64,000 bases of DNA from Ardenticatenaceae bacterium (GTDB lineage: Bacteria; Chloroflexota; Anaerolineae; Promineifilales; Promineifilaceae), in assembly GCA_020634435.1 (NCBI GenBank), contig JACKBS010000004.1, positions 620,001-684,000 on the forward strand, given 5' to 3'. The position numbers and the translations under genes are program-made. Below are positions 41,233 to 49,732 of the stretch, piece after piece. Every line of letters begins with the position of its first letter. The first letter of the stretch is position 1. The notes beneath the pieces were generated by a model, which was not told the DNA's origin, made no database searches, and saw only the letters and a program-made list of their open reading frames with translations.

Positions 41233-42030
41233 TCACCCAAAAAGCAGACCAACAAGGCTTTGGCCGAGGATGAGTTGGAGGCTCACCAGCACCAGGATGA
41301 CGTAAAGCACGCGATTAAACCACAGCTCGCTGACGTGCTGGTTGAGCCAGACGCCCAGGTGGGTGCCCAGCCATAGCATGGGCAGCAGCATGATGGTTAC
41401 GGTGAGGTTGCCCACGGCCAGCAGCCCAAGCAGATAGTAGGGAATGAGTTTGACCAGGTTGACGATGAAGAAAAATACGGCCGTTGTCCCCACAAACAAA
41501 TTTCGCGGCAGCTTTTGCGGTAGCAGATAAATCATCATCGGTGGGCCGCCGACGTGGGCCAGGGTGGAGGTAAAACCCGAGGTGGTGCCCAACAATGCAG
41601 CAGTGAGCGGAGACGGCCGTTTCTGCTCTACCACCTGCAAAATACGGCCACGTACCACCTGATATAACACAAATATCAGAGCAATGAGGCCAATGCCGAC
41701 CTTCAGCACTCGCTCCTGGTCGCTAAATTGCCGGAAAAAGAGCGCCCCCAGCACGATCCCCAGCATCGCCCACGGCAGCACTGCGCGCAGATTTGGTTGG
41801 TCTACCTGGTTGTAATAATGGCGCACAGCAAACACATCGGCCAGCAGCAGGATGGGCAGCAGCAGCGCCGCGGCCTCCGGTACGGGAATCACCAGGGAAA
41901 GCAGCGGCGTAGCAATGACGCCCGGCCCGCCGCCAAACCCGGCCTTAGAAATGCCAATGAGAACGGCCGTTGTCGCCGCCACCAGCCAAAATGCAGCCGG
42001 ATAATTTGGCAATTGCCACAATGAGGTCAT
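41233..42030 (-). CDS. TauE/SafE-family membrane transporter
   Basis: 265 aa, about eight hydrophobic helices. The family pattern GISKAGFGGGPGVIATPLL at the N-terminus and GFTSTLAHVGGPPMMIYLL in the middle form the duplicated motif of TauE/SafE (DUF81) permeases. They carry sulfite, sulfonates or similar organic anions. GGAG is eight bases before the ATG. It lies just downstream of the sigma/anti-sigma pair on the same strand, separated by 7 bp, so it may belong to their operon. Confidence 0.85.
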   Translation of the reverse strand: MTSLWQLPNYPAAFWLVAATTAVLIGISKAGFGGGPGVIATPLLSLVIPVPEAAALLLPILLLADVFAVRHYYNQVDQPNLRAVLPWAMLGIVLGALFFRQFSDQERVLKVGIGLIALIFVLYQVVRGRILQVVEQKRPSPLTAALLGTTSGFTSTLAHVGGPPMMIYLLPQKLPRNLFVGTTAVFFFIVNLVKLIPYYLLGLLAVGNLTVTIMLLPMLWLGTHLGVWLNQHVSELWFNRVLYVILVLVSLQLILGQSLVGLLFG

Positions 42031-42037
42031 AGAGAAA

Positions 42038-42451
42038 TTACTCCGTACGGTTCAGCCGCCAGTTCACATTGCCAAATGCTATCCAGAACAGGGCTGCTGC
42101 AAAAAATACCGCCTTGCCAAAGGTTGGCGCATTGGCCCATAGCCACACGACGCCACTTTCATCAAAGCGGAAGGCAATAAAAAAGAGCGTTGTGGCCACA
42201 GCCAGGGCCAAAAATAGTTTTTGCTGAAACAGCAGGGACTTTGTTTTCTCAAAAGATTTCATTTCAACCTCTTTCTGCAAGGCAACGGGAGCCTCAGCGT
42301 TCCACTGGTCCGCTTTTGCCCGTTCAACCAATTTTGCCAGAGAAGGATCCTCTGCCAGAAATTGCTCGACGAGTTGCCGGGAATCTACGCTTGCCTCATC
42401 GGCCAGGTAAAGCGGCAATAAATCAATAATAACATCACGACTGATTTTCAT
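42038..42451 (-). CDS. Putative anti-sigma factor (zinc-free zf-HC2-like)
   Basis: 137 aa. The N-terminal helix pair (DVIIDLLPLYLADEASVDSR, QFLAEDPSL) resembles the sigma-binding anti-sigma domain but lacks the HxxxCxxC zinc residues. Two hydrophobic helices (about 80-98 and 112-128) anchor it in the membrane. Its start overlaps the ECF sigma stop by 4 bp (ATGA), the standard layout for sigma/anti-sigma pairs. It would hold the sigma factor inactive until a signal is received. Confidence 0.75.
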   Translation of the reverse strand: MKISRDVIIDLLPLYLADEASVDSRQLVEQFLAEDPSLAKLVERAKADQWNAEAPVALQKEVEMKSFEKTKSLLFQQKLFLALAVATTLFFIAFRFDESGVVWLWANAPTFGKAVFFAAALFWIAFGNVNWRLNRTE

Positions 42452-42945
42452 GTTTCAGATGCCTCCCAAGCAGTGCGCACGTGCGCCAGCTTTAAGCGCG
42501 CCCGATGAACCTTGACTTTGGCTAAAGACAATGAAATCCCCAGCACGCGGGCTATTTCTTCATACGGCAGCTCATGCTGTACGCGCAGCACCAGCGCGGA
42601 TCGTTCACTTTCTGGCAAATCTTGCAGCAGGGCCAATACTTCGGCCAGTGCCAGACGATCTTCTACCAATCCATGCGGGCCGCTTTGCGTCTGCCCAACT
42701 GCTTGCGTCAGGGCAACCTGCCGCTTTTGCTGGCGCTGCTGCTGCAAAAATAGGTTCCGGGCAATGGCAAACAGATATGCCTTCACCGTCTCCGTGCGGA
42801 TTTTGCCGCGCCCGGCCCAAGCGCGCACAAAAGTTTCAGCCGTGAGGTCATCTGCCTCCGCCGGACTGCCTGACAGCCACAGAGCAAATCGGTACACGTC
42901 GGGCGCATATCGCGCGTACAGGTCATGAAAAGCAGCTTTGTTCAT
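42448..42945 (-). CDS. ECF sigma factor
   Basis: 165 aa. Region 2 has the family pattern YRFALWLSGSPAEADDLTAETFVRAWA. Region 4 has LPESERSALVLRVQHELPYEEIARVLGISLSLAKVKVHRAR, the HTH for -35 recognition. The order and length fit an ECF RNA polymerase sigma subunit. It is cotranscribed with the putative anti-sigma factor. Targets are unknown; TauE just downstream is a natural candidate. Confidence 0.9.
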   Translation of the reverse strand: MNKAAFHDLYARYAPDVYRFALWLSGSPAEADDLTAETFVRAWAGRGKIRTETVKAYLFAIARNLFLQQQRQQKRQVALTQAVGQTQSGPHGLVEDRLALAEVLALLQDLPESERSALVLRVQHELPYEEIARVLGISLSLAKVKVHRARLKLAHVRTAWEASET

Positions 42946-43027
42946 GGTAGTTACTCTATAAATAATATCCAGTCACAGGCAAAAAGTTACAAAACAGGTA
43001 AGATTAGTGGAAAAATGGTGACTGTAC

Positions 43028-43092
43028 AGGTGCGACGCACTTATACCGGAGCAAGTAGCGTCAAAATCCATCTTTGAAAGTGCGTCGCACCT
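43028..43092. repeat. Intergenic inverted repeat, GGTGCGACGCACTT family
   Basis: AGGTGCGACGCACTT (43028-43042) and AAGTGCGTCGCACCT (43078-43092) are perfect arms. They match the terminator-like hairpin at 18142-18173 at most positions. The element sits between the divergent ECF sigma gene and the small membrane protein gene. Confidence 0.85.
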
Positions 43093-43131
43093 CTGGACGT
43101 GAATAAATACGAAAAATGAAGGAGTGAACCT

Positions 43132-43335
43132 ATGACGCCTGATATTTTAGACATTTTGCTACTGTTGTTCGGTGGTTACTATTTGTTTGGGGTGATTTTT
43201 AAACCAGCTATTTTTTGGGAACGCGGCCGTATTGTGCGTACGCGAGACATCATTGGCGATCAGAAAACCCTCATCATGTATGGCGCTTTGTCGATTTTGA
43301 TGCTCGGCGTGGGAATTTGGGGTAGTTTTCAATAA
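43132..43335 (+). CDS. Small membrane protein
   Basis: 67 aa with two hydrophobic segments (DILDILLLLFGGYYLFGVIF and LIMYGALSILMLGVGIWG) around a positively charged loop (ERGRIVRTRD). AAGGAG is well placed before the ATG. No family recognised. The TAA stop is shared with the beginning of the GGTAATCCG repeat. Confidence 0.65.
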   Translation: MTPDILDILLLLFGGYYLFGVIFKPAIFWERGRIVRTRDIIGDQKTLIMYGALSILMLGVGIWGSFQ

Positions 43336-43394
43336 TCGGTAATCCGTAATCGGTGAACGGTGAACCGATTACCATTTACGGATTACCGATTACC
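43333..43394. repeat. Intergenic inverted repeat, GGTAATCCG family
   Basis: TAATCGGTAATCCGTAATCGG on the left side (core GGTAATCCGTAATCGG) pairs with CCGATTACC and ACGGATTACCGATTACC on the right. It includes the stop codon of the small membrane protein and ends 18 bp before argH. Confidence 0.85.
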
Positions 43395-43411
43395 TGAGAG
43401 AGGAAGAGAGG

Positions 43412-44794
43412 ATGAGTAAGCTATGGGGCGGCCGTTTTGCCAAGGGCACGGACGCATTGGTACATGAATTTAACGCCAGCCTGCCTTTTGACAAGCGTTT
43501 GGCGGCGCAGGATATTGCGGGCAGCCAGGCGTGGGCGCGCGGTCTCGTCGGCGCGGGTGTGCTGACGCAGGCCGAGGCGGACACGATTGTGGCTGGCTTG
43601 GCCGAGGTGGGTGAGGAGCTGGCTAACGGCCGTTTCCAGTTTGATCCGGCTGATGAAGATATTCATACGGCCGTTGAGCGCCGCCTGACTGAGCTCGTGG
43701 GGCCAGTGGGCGGTAAGCTGCACACCGGCCGCAGCCGCAATGACCAAGTCGCTACGGATTTTCGCCTCTGGCTGATGGACGCCTGTGACCAGGTGGCTGT
43801 GATGTTGGCTGACTTGCAGCAGGCGCTCATCGCAAGCGCTGAAGCCAACTTGAATTTGCCCATGCCCGGCTACACCCATTTGCAGCACGCCCAACCCGTC
43901 ACCTGGGGGCATTGGGCACTGTCCCACTTTTGGCCCTTAACGCGCGATCAGGAACGATTGGCCCAGGTGCGGCAGCGAACGGCCGTTCTCCCCCTCGGGT
44001 CTGGTGCGTTGGCGGGCACAGCTTTCCCCATAAACCGGCAGGCGTTGGCCGATGAACTGGGCTTTATGACCATTAGCCAAAACAGCCTCGATGGCGTCTC
44101 CGACCGGGATTTTGCCGCCGACTTTTTGTATGCGGCGACCCTGATTGGCTTGCACCTCAGCCGCGTCTCGGAGCAGTTGGTGCTGTTTAGCAGCAGTGAA
44201 TTTGGCTTCGTGCGCCTGGATGATGGTTACAGCACTGGCTCCAGCCTGATGCCGCAAAAGAAAAATCCAGACACATTGGAACTGACGCGGGGCAAAAGCG
44301 GCCGTTTGCTGGGTAATCTTGTCGGGTTGCTCACCACGCTCAAAGGGTTGCCCTCTAGCTATGACAAAGATTTGCAGGAAGATAAGGAGCCGGTGTTTGA
44401 CACCTTCGACACGCTCAGTCTGACACTCCCCATCATGGCCGGGCTGTTTCGCACGCTGGCATTGCGCCCGGACCGGATGGCGCAGCAGCTAGAGCCAAAC
44501 CTGCTGGCTACCGATCTGGCGGACTACCTGGTAAAGCAGGGTTTGCCGTTCCGCCAGGCGCATCATTTGGTGGGCGAGGTCGTTCAGCTGGCCGAAAACC
44601 GCAACGTGCCGCTAACTGCGCTCTCGCTGGCCGATTTGCAATCGGTGAGTGACAGGTTTGGGGCGGACGCAACGGCCGTTTTCAACTTCGCCACTTCCCT
44701 GAACAATCGCGATATTACCGGCGGTACGTCGCCACAAGCCTTGCAGGCGCAGCTAGAAGCGGCGCAAGCTGCACTGCCCAAACACGGCCGTTAA
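43412..44794 (+). CDS. argH: Argininosuccinate lyase
   Basis: 460 aa. The last step of arginine biosynthesis, splitting argininosuccinate to arginine and fumarate. The family signature GSSLMPQKKNPD is complete, and the N-terminal WGGRFAKGTDALVHEFNASLPFD and TGRSRNDQVATDFRLW segments are typical. Catalytic His and Ser are in HLQHAQPVTWGH and GSSLMPQ. GAGAGG precedes the ATG. No other arg genes are adjacent. Seven ACGGCCGT or close-variant copies are within the gene. Confidence 0.95.
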   Translation: MSKLWGGRFAKGTDALVHEFNASLPFDKRLAAQDIAGSQAWARGLVGAGVLTQAEADTIVAGLAEVGEELANGRFQFDPADEDIHTAVERRLTELVGPVGGKLHTGRSRNDQVATDFRLWLMDACDQVAVMLADLQQALIASAEANLNLPMPGYTHLQHAQPVTWGHWALSHFWPLTRDQERLAQVRQRTAVLPLGSGALAGTAFPINRQALADELGFMTISQNSLDGVSDRDFAADFLYAATLIGLHLSRVSEQLVLFSSSEFGFVRLDDGYSTGSSLMPQKKNPDTLELTRGKSGRLLGNLVGLLTTLKGLPSSYDKDLQEDKEPVFDTFDTLSLTLPIMAGLFRTLALRPDRMAQQLEPNLLATDLADYLVKQGLPFRQAHHLVGEVVQLAENRNVPLTALSLADLQSVSDRFGADATAVFNFATSLNNRDITGGTSPQALQAQLEAAQAALPKHGR

Positions 44795-44810
44795 GTTGTT
44801 TTGTTGATGG

Positions 44811-44841
44811 AAAGCTCCCCAGCTTTCAGATTCTCAATCTG
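44811..44841. terminator. Tandem small hairpins between convergent argH and a receiver gene
   Basis: AAAGCT-CCCC-AGCTTT (44811-44826) and CAGATT-CTC-AATCTG (44827-44841) lie back to back 17 bp after the argH stop. There is no T tract, so termination is only suggested by position. Confidence 0.25.
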
Positions 44842-44856
44842 GTCGAATCTAGAAGA

Positions 44857-45252
44857 TTAATCGCCAAATTGTGAGGGAATACCTTGCAGCACTTCGCGAA
44901 CGTTGCGAATCAGTTCTTCGCGGCTGATGGGTTTGCTTAGGTAGCGGTCAGCACCTGCCTTCATCCCCAGTTGCACCGCCTCTGGGCTGGTTCGGGCACT
45001 GAGCAAAATGATGGGCAGAACGGCCGTTTCTGCCTCGGCACGCAGCGTTTCGCAAACTGTGATGCCATCCACATTAGGCATCATCACATCCAAAATCAGC
45101 AAATCGGGACTCTCTGCGGCCACCACTTCTAGCGCTTGCACACCATCTTCCGCTTCCAAAATCTTGAACCCGGCACGCTCCAACATCAGGCGGAGCAAAT
45201 TGCGGGTCATTGCTTCATCATCAACAATCAAAATAGAGGAGTTCAAGATCAT
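44857..45252 (-). CDS. Single-domain response regulator (CheY-like)
   Basis: 131 aa, receiver domain only. The acidic pair is in LIVDDEA, the phospho-acceptor Asp in LLILDVMMPNVDG, a Ser switch in ILLSAR and the Lys in YLSKPIS. No output domain. AGGAG is nearly touching the ATG at 45252; the TTG two codons on (45246) is better spaced and could be used. It is divergent from the receiver-CpaE gene, so both may share a regulatory interval. Confidence 0.88.
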   Translation of the reverse strand: MILNSSILIVDDEAMTRNLLRLMLERAGFKILEAEDGVQALEVVAAESPDLLILDVMMPNVDGITVCETLRAEAETAVLPIILLSARTSPEAVQLGMKAGADRYLSKPISREELIRNVREVLQGIPSQFGD

Positions 45253-45546
45253 TCTCCTGTTGTTTAGGGGAATTTGGCCTTTAAACTGCTCTGTGGGGAC
45301 CGCTAAACAACAACTTCTTAAGCATCATTTTAGCTACCTCGCGTTACAGCCATTCTTACAAGGTACTAGGACAAATGTAATCTTTTTTGTAACAATCTTC
45401 GGCTAATTTTTAAGTCGAGGAGCCAAATTCCCAAACAAACAGGGCTGTTTTATTACTATCCTTTCGCTGTTTCCCTTCTGTTTGCCCACTGTGCAGGCAG
45501 CAGGATGCAATAACGCTGGTATTTTGATTTTTGCAGGTTAATTTCA
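45253..45546. other. 294-bp divergent intergenic region between two receiver genes
   Basis: AT-rich, no gene and no long inverted repeat seen. It must contain promoters for both divergent genes. I see no close sigma70 match on either strand. Confidence 0.4.
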
Positions 45547-46626
45547 ATGACACAGAAGAAAATTTTAATCATCGACGACGAATTCCCCATGCGCTACCTG
45601 ATTGAGCATCAGCTCAAACGAGAAGGGTTTACGGTGACGTTGGCTAAAGATGGGCCAGATGGATTAACGGCCGTAAACCAGCACCGCCCCGATCTTGTCG
45701 TTTTAGATGTGATGATGCCCGGCATGGACGGGTTTGAAGTGTGCCAGCAAATCAAAACCACCCCAGAAACCTCGCAAATTCCTGTGATTTTCCTAACCGC
45801 TAGCGAAGCTAAGGAGTACAAAACTCGTGCTTTTGCCGTTGGTGCCGATGATTACCTGACCAAACCGTTTATGGCCGAAGAGTTGCTGGCCCATATTTCG
45901 GCCGTTTTAAAACGCTCTGAACGGGTCAAAACAGGTCTGCTTACGTCCACTTCGGGGCGCATTGTGTCTCTCTTTAGCCCCAAGGGCGGCGTGGGCACTA
46001 CCACGCTGGCGATTCAGTTGGCTGAAGCCATCATCATGCATGAAAACAAGCCCGTGGTGCTGGTTGATCTGGATTTACCTTTGGGTGGCATTGCCCCAAT
46101 GCTGAACTTGCACACGCAGCGCAACATTTTGGAGTTGCTCAAAGCCCCTACCGAAGATTTGTCGGTGCCGTTTATTCGCCAATACACCCAGCGCCATCGG
46201 GCTGATTTGCTCGTGGTGCCCGCGCCTGGCTCCTTCATGGGCAGTGGCAGCAAAGATATTCCGCGCAAGCTAGAAATGCTGCTCAAGCAGCTGGCCGAAA
46301 GTGGTTACCAGGTGTTGCTCGATCTCGGTTCTAACCTGAACGAAATTACGCGCACCGCCATGCGCCAATCAGACATTGTTTTTGTGGTGACGTCGGGGCA
46401 GCCGGTGGCTAACAAACTGTGTGAAGCGTTTATGCGCGATGCTACGCAGCTGGGCATTGAGTCGCGCCGATTGATGCCGGTAGTGAATGAGACACACGGC
46501 CGTATTCAAAACATCGACCTGAACCGCCTGCCCGTGGCCCGCATCCCCCACACCAGCGAACGCTCCCGCACCCGCCTCTGGCTCAAAGAGCAAGGCATCC
46601 GCAAATTGGTTTCTATTGTGCGATAG
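45547..46626 (+). CDS. Receiver domain fused to a CpaE/MinD-like ATPase
   Basis: 359 aa. Residues 1-125 form an intact receiver domain (IIDDEF, DLVVLDVMMPGMDG with phospho-acceptor Asp, FLTAS, YLTKPF). Residues about 138-355 form a ParA/MinD-type ATPase with deviant Walker A SPKGGVGTTTLA and a DLDLPLGG motif. CpaE-type proteins of this layout localise pilus (Tad) secretion systems at the cell pole. No tad/pil genes are in this window, so the partner is unknown. Confidence 0.85.
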   Translation: MTQKKILIIDDEFPMRYLIEHQLKREGFTVTLAKDGPDGLTAVNQHRPDLVVLDVMMPGMDGFEVCQQIKTTPETSQIPVIFLTASEAKEYKTRAFAVGADDYLTKPFMAEELLAHISAVLKRSERVKTGLLTSTSGRIVSLFSPKGGVGTTTLAIQLAEAIIMHENKPVVLVDLDLPLGGIAPMLNLHTQRNILELLKAPTEDLSVPFIRQYTQRHRADLLVVPAPGSFMGSGSKDIPRKLEMLLKQLAESGYQVLLDLGSNLNEITRTAMRQSDIVFVVTSGQPVANKLCEAFMRDATQLGIESRRLMPVVNETHGRIQNIDLNRLPVARIPHTSERSRTRLWLKEQGIRKLVSIVR

Positions 46627-46644
46627 ATCAATGGTAGCTCTTGC

Positions 46645-47922
46645 TTAATCTGACGCCAGCAGCGAGACGTCAACCACTTCTACTTCAAAATTGTGGCCGG
46701 AAGAAACCAGGATGACGCTCTCGATAAAGCGCGGGGGGACGCGCCCCTGCCGGGCAATCTCCGCGGCCAAATCAATGTCGTAGAAATATTCCTGCCCCAG
46801 CGTTACCCGCTCGTGGGTGTCCTGAACCATGGCACAAATGGCACAGCCATCTGGCTGTACGTCGGGGATCGGCTCACCGACGGCGTAAAAGCCGTGCTGC
46901 CAGGTGTTGGAAAAGCCGCTGCCGTCCACATAATTCACCCGCAAAAAGAGCGGGCATTCACTGCCCAATACGCCGCACACCTGCAATGACTGGTTCAAAA
47001 TGCGGAAGGTCACCAGCAACCGCAGCGATTCCACTTCGGCCACGTCCTGGTTTACCGACTGGCGCACCAGCACATCGGCGTGACCCAGCCCCTGACGGCT
47101 GATGTTGAGGCGGGGTTCGTCGCCGGTATCCAGCACGCGCACCTGCCCGGCAGGCTGGTCGGCCCGCTCAACATTCCAGGGGAAAATAGTCCAGCGGTTT
47201 AGCTGCTCACTGAAATCGCCGTTTATGAGAAGATTGCGGTCGGTTTCCAGCGGCCCCACGGGACCAGACCCGGTGGGCACCACGCCACGCTGGTTTTCGG
47301 TCAGGCTCAAGCTGTTCTGCGACGCATCGGACAACACCACCAATCGCCCAGTTTGCACCGTTACCTGGGTCTCCTCATTGCTCACGATGATGGTGTATTG
47401 GCCAGAGGTCTGGATAATGATGTCGCTTTGGGGGGTGGCAACGGTGATGAGCGACGGCCGTTCGCCAAATTCAGGCACGGTGAGGCGGATACGGCCGTTA
47501 TCCACCGCCAGGGTCAACGTGTGCAAGCGATCGCTCACGCCAAAGCGGGGCGTGGCTGCTTCCATAAGCGTCACGTCGGTGTTGCTAAACACCTGCACCC
47601 GCGCCAACAGTTGCTCTACGTTCGGCGGATTCACGGCAATGAGCGCGGAAGCCGTGTCGCCGGTCAGTACCCGTTCGCCCGGCTCGATAAACTCGCCACC
47701 TTCGCCAGCCAGCAGTGCGGTGCGGTTGCCCGTCGTGTCGTCAATGCCTACCGTGCCCTGGTTAGCCTGCACAAAAGTGCTCAACGATTCGGTGAGGTTT
47801 TGCACCAGGGCATTGGCGGTCACCGGCACGGCGATGGTGATGACCATACAAATCACAAAGCTGCCCAGCAAAATCATCCAGGCCAGCCGCTGCCGTTCTA
47901 CCTTACTTTTTTCTTCAACCAT
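46645..47922 (-). CDS. FecR-like membrane-anchored protein
   Basis: 425 aa. One N-terminal membrane helix (about 14-38) follows a charged start. The region LTLAVDNGRIRLTVPE, VATPQSDIIIQTSGQYTIIV and TVQTGRLVVLS resembles the FecR periplasmic beta domain. A C-terminal jelly-roll-like region with LLINGDFSEQLNRWTIFPWN (carbohydrate-binding style) and two CxxC-like pairs is present. No anti-sigma N-terminal domain. It overlaps the acylphosphatase gene by 8 bp. Confidence 0.65.
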   Translation of the reverse strand: MVEEKSKVERQRLAWMILLGSFVICMVITIAVPVTANALVQNLTESLSTFVQANQGTVGIDDTTGNRTALLAGEGGEFIEPGERVLTGDTASALIAVNPPNVEQLLARVQVFSNTDVTLMEAATPRFGVSDRLHTLTLAVDNGRIRLTVPEFGERPSLITVATPQSDIIIQTSGQYTIIVSNEETQVTVQTGRLVVLSDASQNSLSLTENQRGVVPTGSGPVGPLETDRNLLINGDFSEQLNRWTIFPWNVERADQPAGQVRVLDTGDEPRLNISRQGLGHADVLVRQSVNQDVAEVESLRLLVTFRILNQSLQVCGVLGSECPLFLRVNYVDGSGFSNTWQHGFYAVGEPIPDVQPDGCAICAMVQDTHERVTLGQEYFYDIDLAAEIARQGRVPPRFIESVILVSSGHNFEVEVVDVSLLASD

Positions 47923-48214
47923 GTTGATACCGTACTGAAAATGTCGTGAATGCGCCCGTCGCCTCGCCCCAGGTGGCGTCTACTCGCTGGACGCGGGCGG
48001 CGGAGGGGCCATTGTGCAAAAAAGTGAGAAATTCCTGCAAAGCGGCTTCATCCCCCTCGGCGACGGTCTTCACCGTGCCATCCCACTGGTTGGCCACCCA
48101 CCCGGTAAGGCCCAATCGGCGGGCGGTTTGCTGGGTGTAATAGCGGAAGGAAACCCCCTGGACAGTGCCGTGAATAACGGCCGTTAGCTGCTTCTGTTGC
48201 TTTGGTTCGGACAT
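47915..48214 (-). CDS. acyP: Acylphosphatase
   Basis: 99 aa from ATG 48214, with GAGGCG upstream. The family motif HGTVQGVSFRYYTQQTARRLG includes the catalytic Arg. WVANQWDGTVKTVAEG supplies the catalytic Asn. It hydrolyses acyl phosphates in the cytosol. The longer frame beginning at 48334 adds a low-complexity N-terminus and is not supported. Confidence 0.9.
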   Translation of the reverse strand: MSEPKQQKQLTAVIHGTVQGVSFRYYTQQTARRLGLTGWVANQWDGTVKTVAEGDEAALQEFLTFLHNGPSAARVQRVDATWGEATGAFTTFSVRYQHG

Positions 48215-48489
48215 CGTTCGCCTCGGGTGAATTATACCTGAGGGTGGCGGGAAAAGTAGGTGGAGTGGAACGGCCGTAGGACAATAACCCCCAAAGCGGC
48301 GACCTTTCGCGGAAATCGACATCCATTGTGTCATAAATCATCTTTCGCTATACTATTTCACATCGTGTTCCAAAACCCAATCAAAATAAAACTAGTGCAA
48401 AAAGGAAACGAGCTTGCAGCTTAAGTGACTGAAAGGCCAATAATGAGTAAAAGCCGATTACCGAAATGCAGAAAGTGGGGACCAACTCC

Positions 48490-49680
48490 ATGAGCAAATT
48501 ATTCAATTCTATCTCTTCATCCATGCCTACAGACGACACATCAATTGAAGAATGGAACTCGGCAACAAGAGATGCATTTACCCCTTTCTTTGAAAACAGT
48601 ACAAGCATAGATAAGAATATTCAGCTTCTGAGAGTTGAGCTTCGAAACCTCGCTCGGATTTTAAATTTTCCAGAATATATTGAACTCCTCCACTGGACTA
48701 TAAACCTCTATCGCGCTCAACTAAAGATTGATAAAGATAACACCTGTGCGTATCTAGCAAGCAAGATCCATCTTGTTGAAAAGTCGGATTCTACGTGGTT
48801 CAGCCTTTTTCAAATAAGTCAAGAACTTCCTTCGGACACAACAGCTTATGACAGAGTCTTTCAGATCTTTTCAACAATCGATTCAGTGTTGGAAGGTTGC
48901 TACAAACCACGTTTTGAACTTCTTTATGCCTTCTCAACAAAAGCGGCAAATGGACAGTTTCCAAAGTCTACTAAACGGTTAGATTTCGGAAATATGAAAG
49001 CAGAGTTTCCAAATTCATATGCCACTCGGGCTCAACTATTTCTCTCCGATCCGTTATTTAATATAGGTGTTAATCAATGGCGAAATATAGGTGCTCATAA
49101 AACTTTTCAAGTCTTTTCAGAAGGCAAAATTGAAGTCAATTATGGAATGCGAGTGCCGCCAAAGTCGCTTTCAATCTCGCTTGAGCAGCTCAGAGCAATA
49201 TTAGCCTGGATATTTAGAACACATACTGTAGCGAGAATGGCAAGTGAAATCATATACCTGGAAAACATGTCGGAGATAAAGCCTTATATGGCTTCAATGC
49301 CTAACGTTCGATTCGAGCAATCATTAACTCACCTCTGTCACAATCTTAAGCTAGTGGGTTTTAGATGTTCAAATCTTGATAAAAGCCAAGGGAAAATATC
49401 TTTAACCCTGCACTGCACTTCCGACAAAGACCAAACTGAAGCCGTAATCCATGCATCGCAAATACTTGATCAGTTAGCCTTGGCTGTAGAATTTGACCAA
49501 CTGACAATTGGCAAATACGATATTTGTGAGGTTAAAGTCTTCTCGGTTAGTGATAAGTACCTTGGTAGCGCAAACGTCAAGTATTCAGATGCAATTGAAT
49601 GGACTAAAGGACAATTCTCACTGGAAGAATATGTCAAGCTTGTATCAATTCATTTCATTGACCACTATCGTGAATCATAA
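48490..49680 (+). CDS. Orphan protein with a HEPN-like R-x4-H motif
   Basis: 396 aa from ATG 48490; an earlier ATG at 48466 lies in repeat-like sequence. The gene is visibly AT-rich and lacks ACGGCCGT entirely, unlike its neighbours, which suggests recent acquisition. It is mostly helical. The motif RNIGAH at about residues 198-203, in the setting NQWRNIGAHKTF, matches the R-x4-6-H catalytic signature of HEPN ribonucleases and is followed by helices (LEQLRAILAWIFRTHTVARMASEI) as in Apea-like HEPN proteins. A defence or toxin role is inferred from this motif alone. No antitoxin is adjacent. Confidence 0.5.
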   Translation: MSKLFNSISSSMPTDDTSIEEWNSATRDAFTPFFENSTSIDKNIQLLRVELRNLARILNFPEYIELLHWTINLYRAQLKIDKDNTCAYLASKIHLVEKSDSTWFSLFQISQELPSDTTAYDRVFQIFSTIDSVLEGCYKPRFELLYAFSTKAANGQFPKSTKRLDFGNMKAEFPNSYATRAQLFLSDPLFNIGVNQWRNIGAHKTFQVFSEGKIEVNYGMRVPPKSLSISLEQLRAILAWIFRTHTVARMASEIIYLENMSEIKPYMASMPNVRFEQSLTHLCHNLKLVGFRCSNLDKSQGKISLTLHCTSDKDQTEAVIHASQILDQLALAVEFDQLTIGKYDICEVKVFSVSDKYLGSANVKYSDAIEWTKGQFSLEEYVKLVSIHFIDHYRES

Positions 49681-49732
49681 ATTGAGCAAACTCTATCACC
49701 AGGATAATGATTTCCCATTCAATCTGAAAAAC

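Noticed and set aside
48215..48334. N-terminal extension of acylphosphatase to 48334
   Set aside because: The extra 40 residues match nothing in the family, and the ATG at 48214 has a ribosome site.
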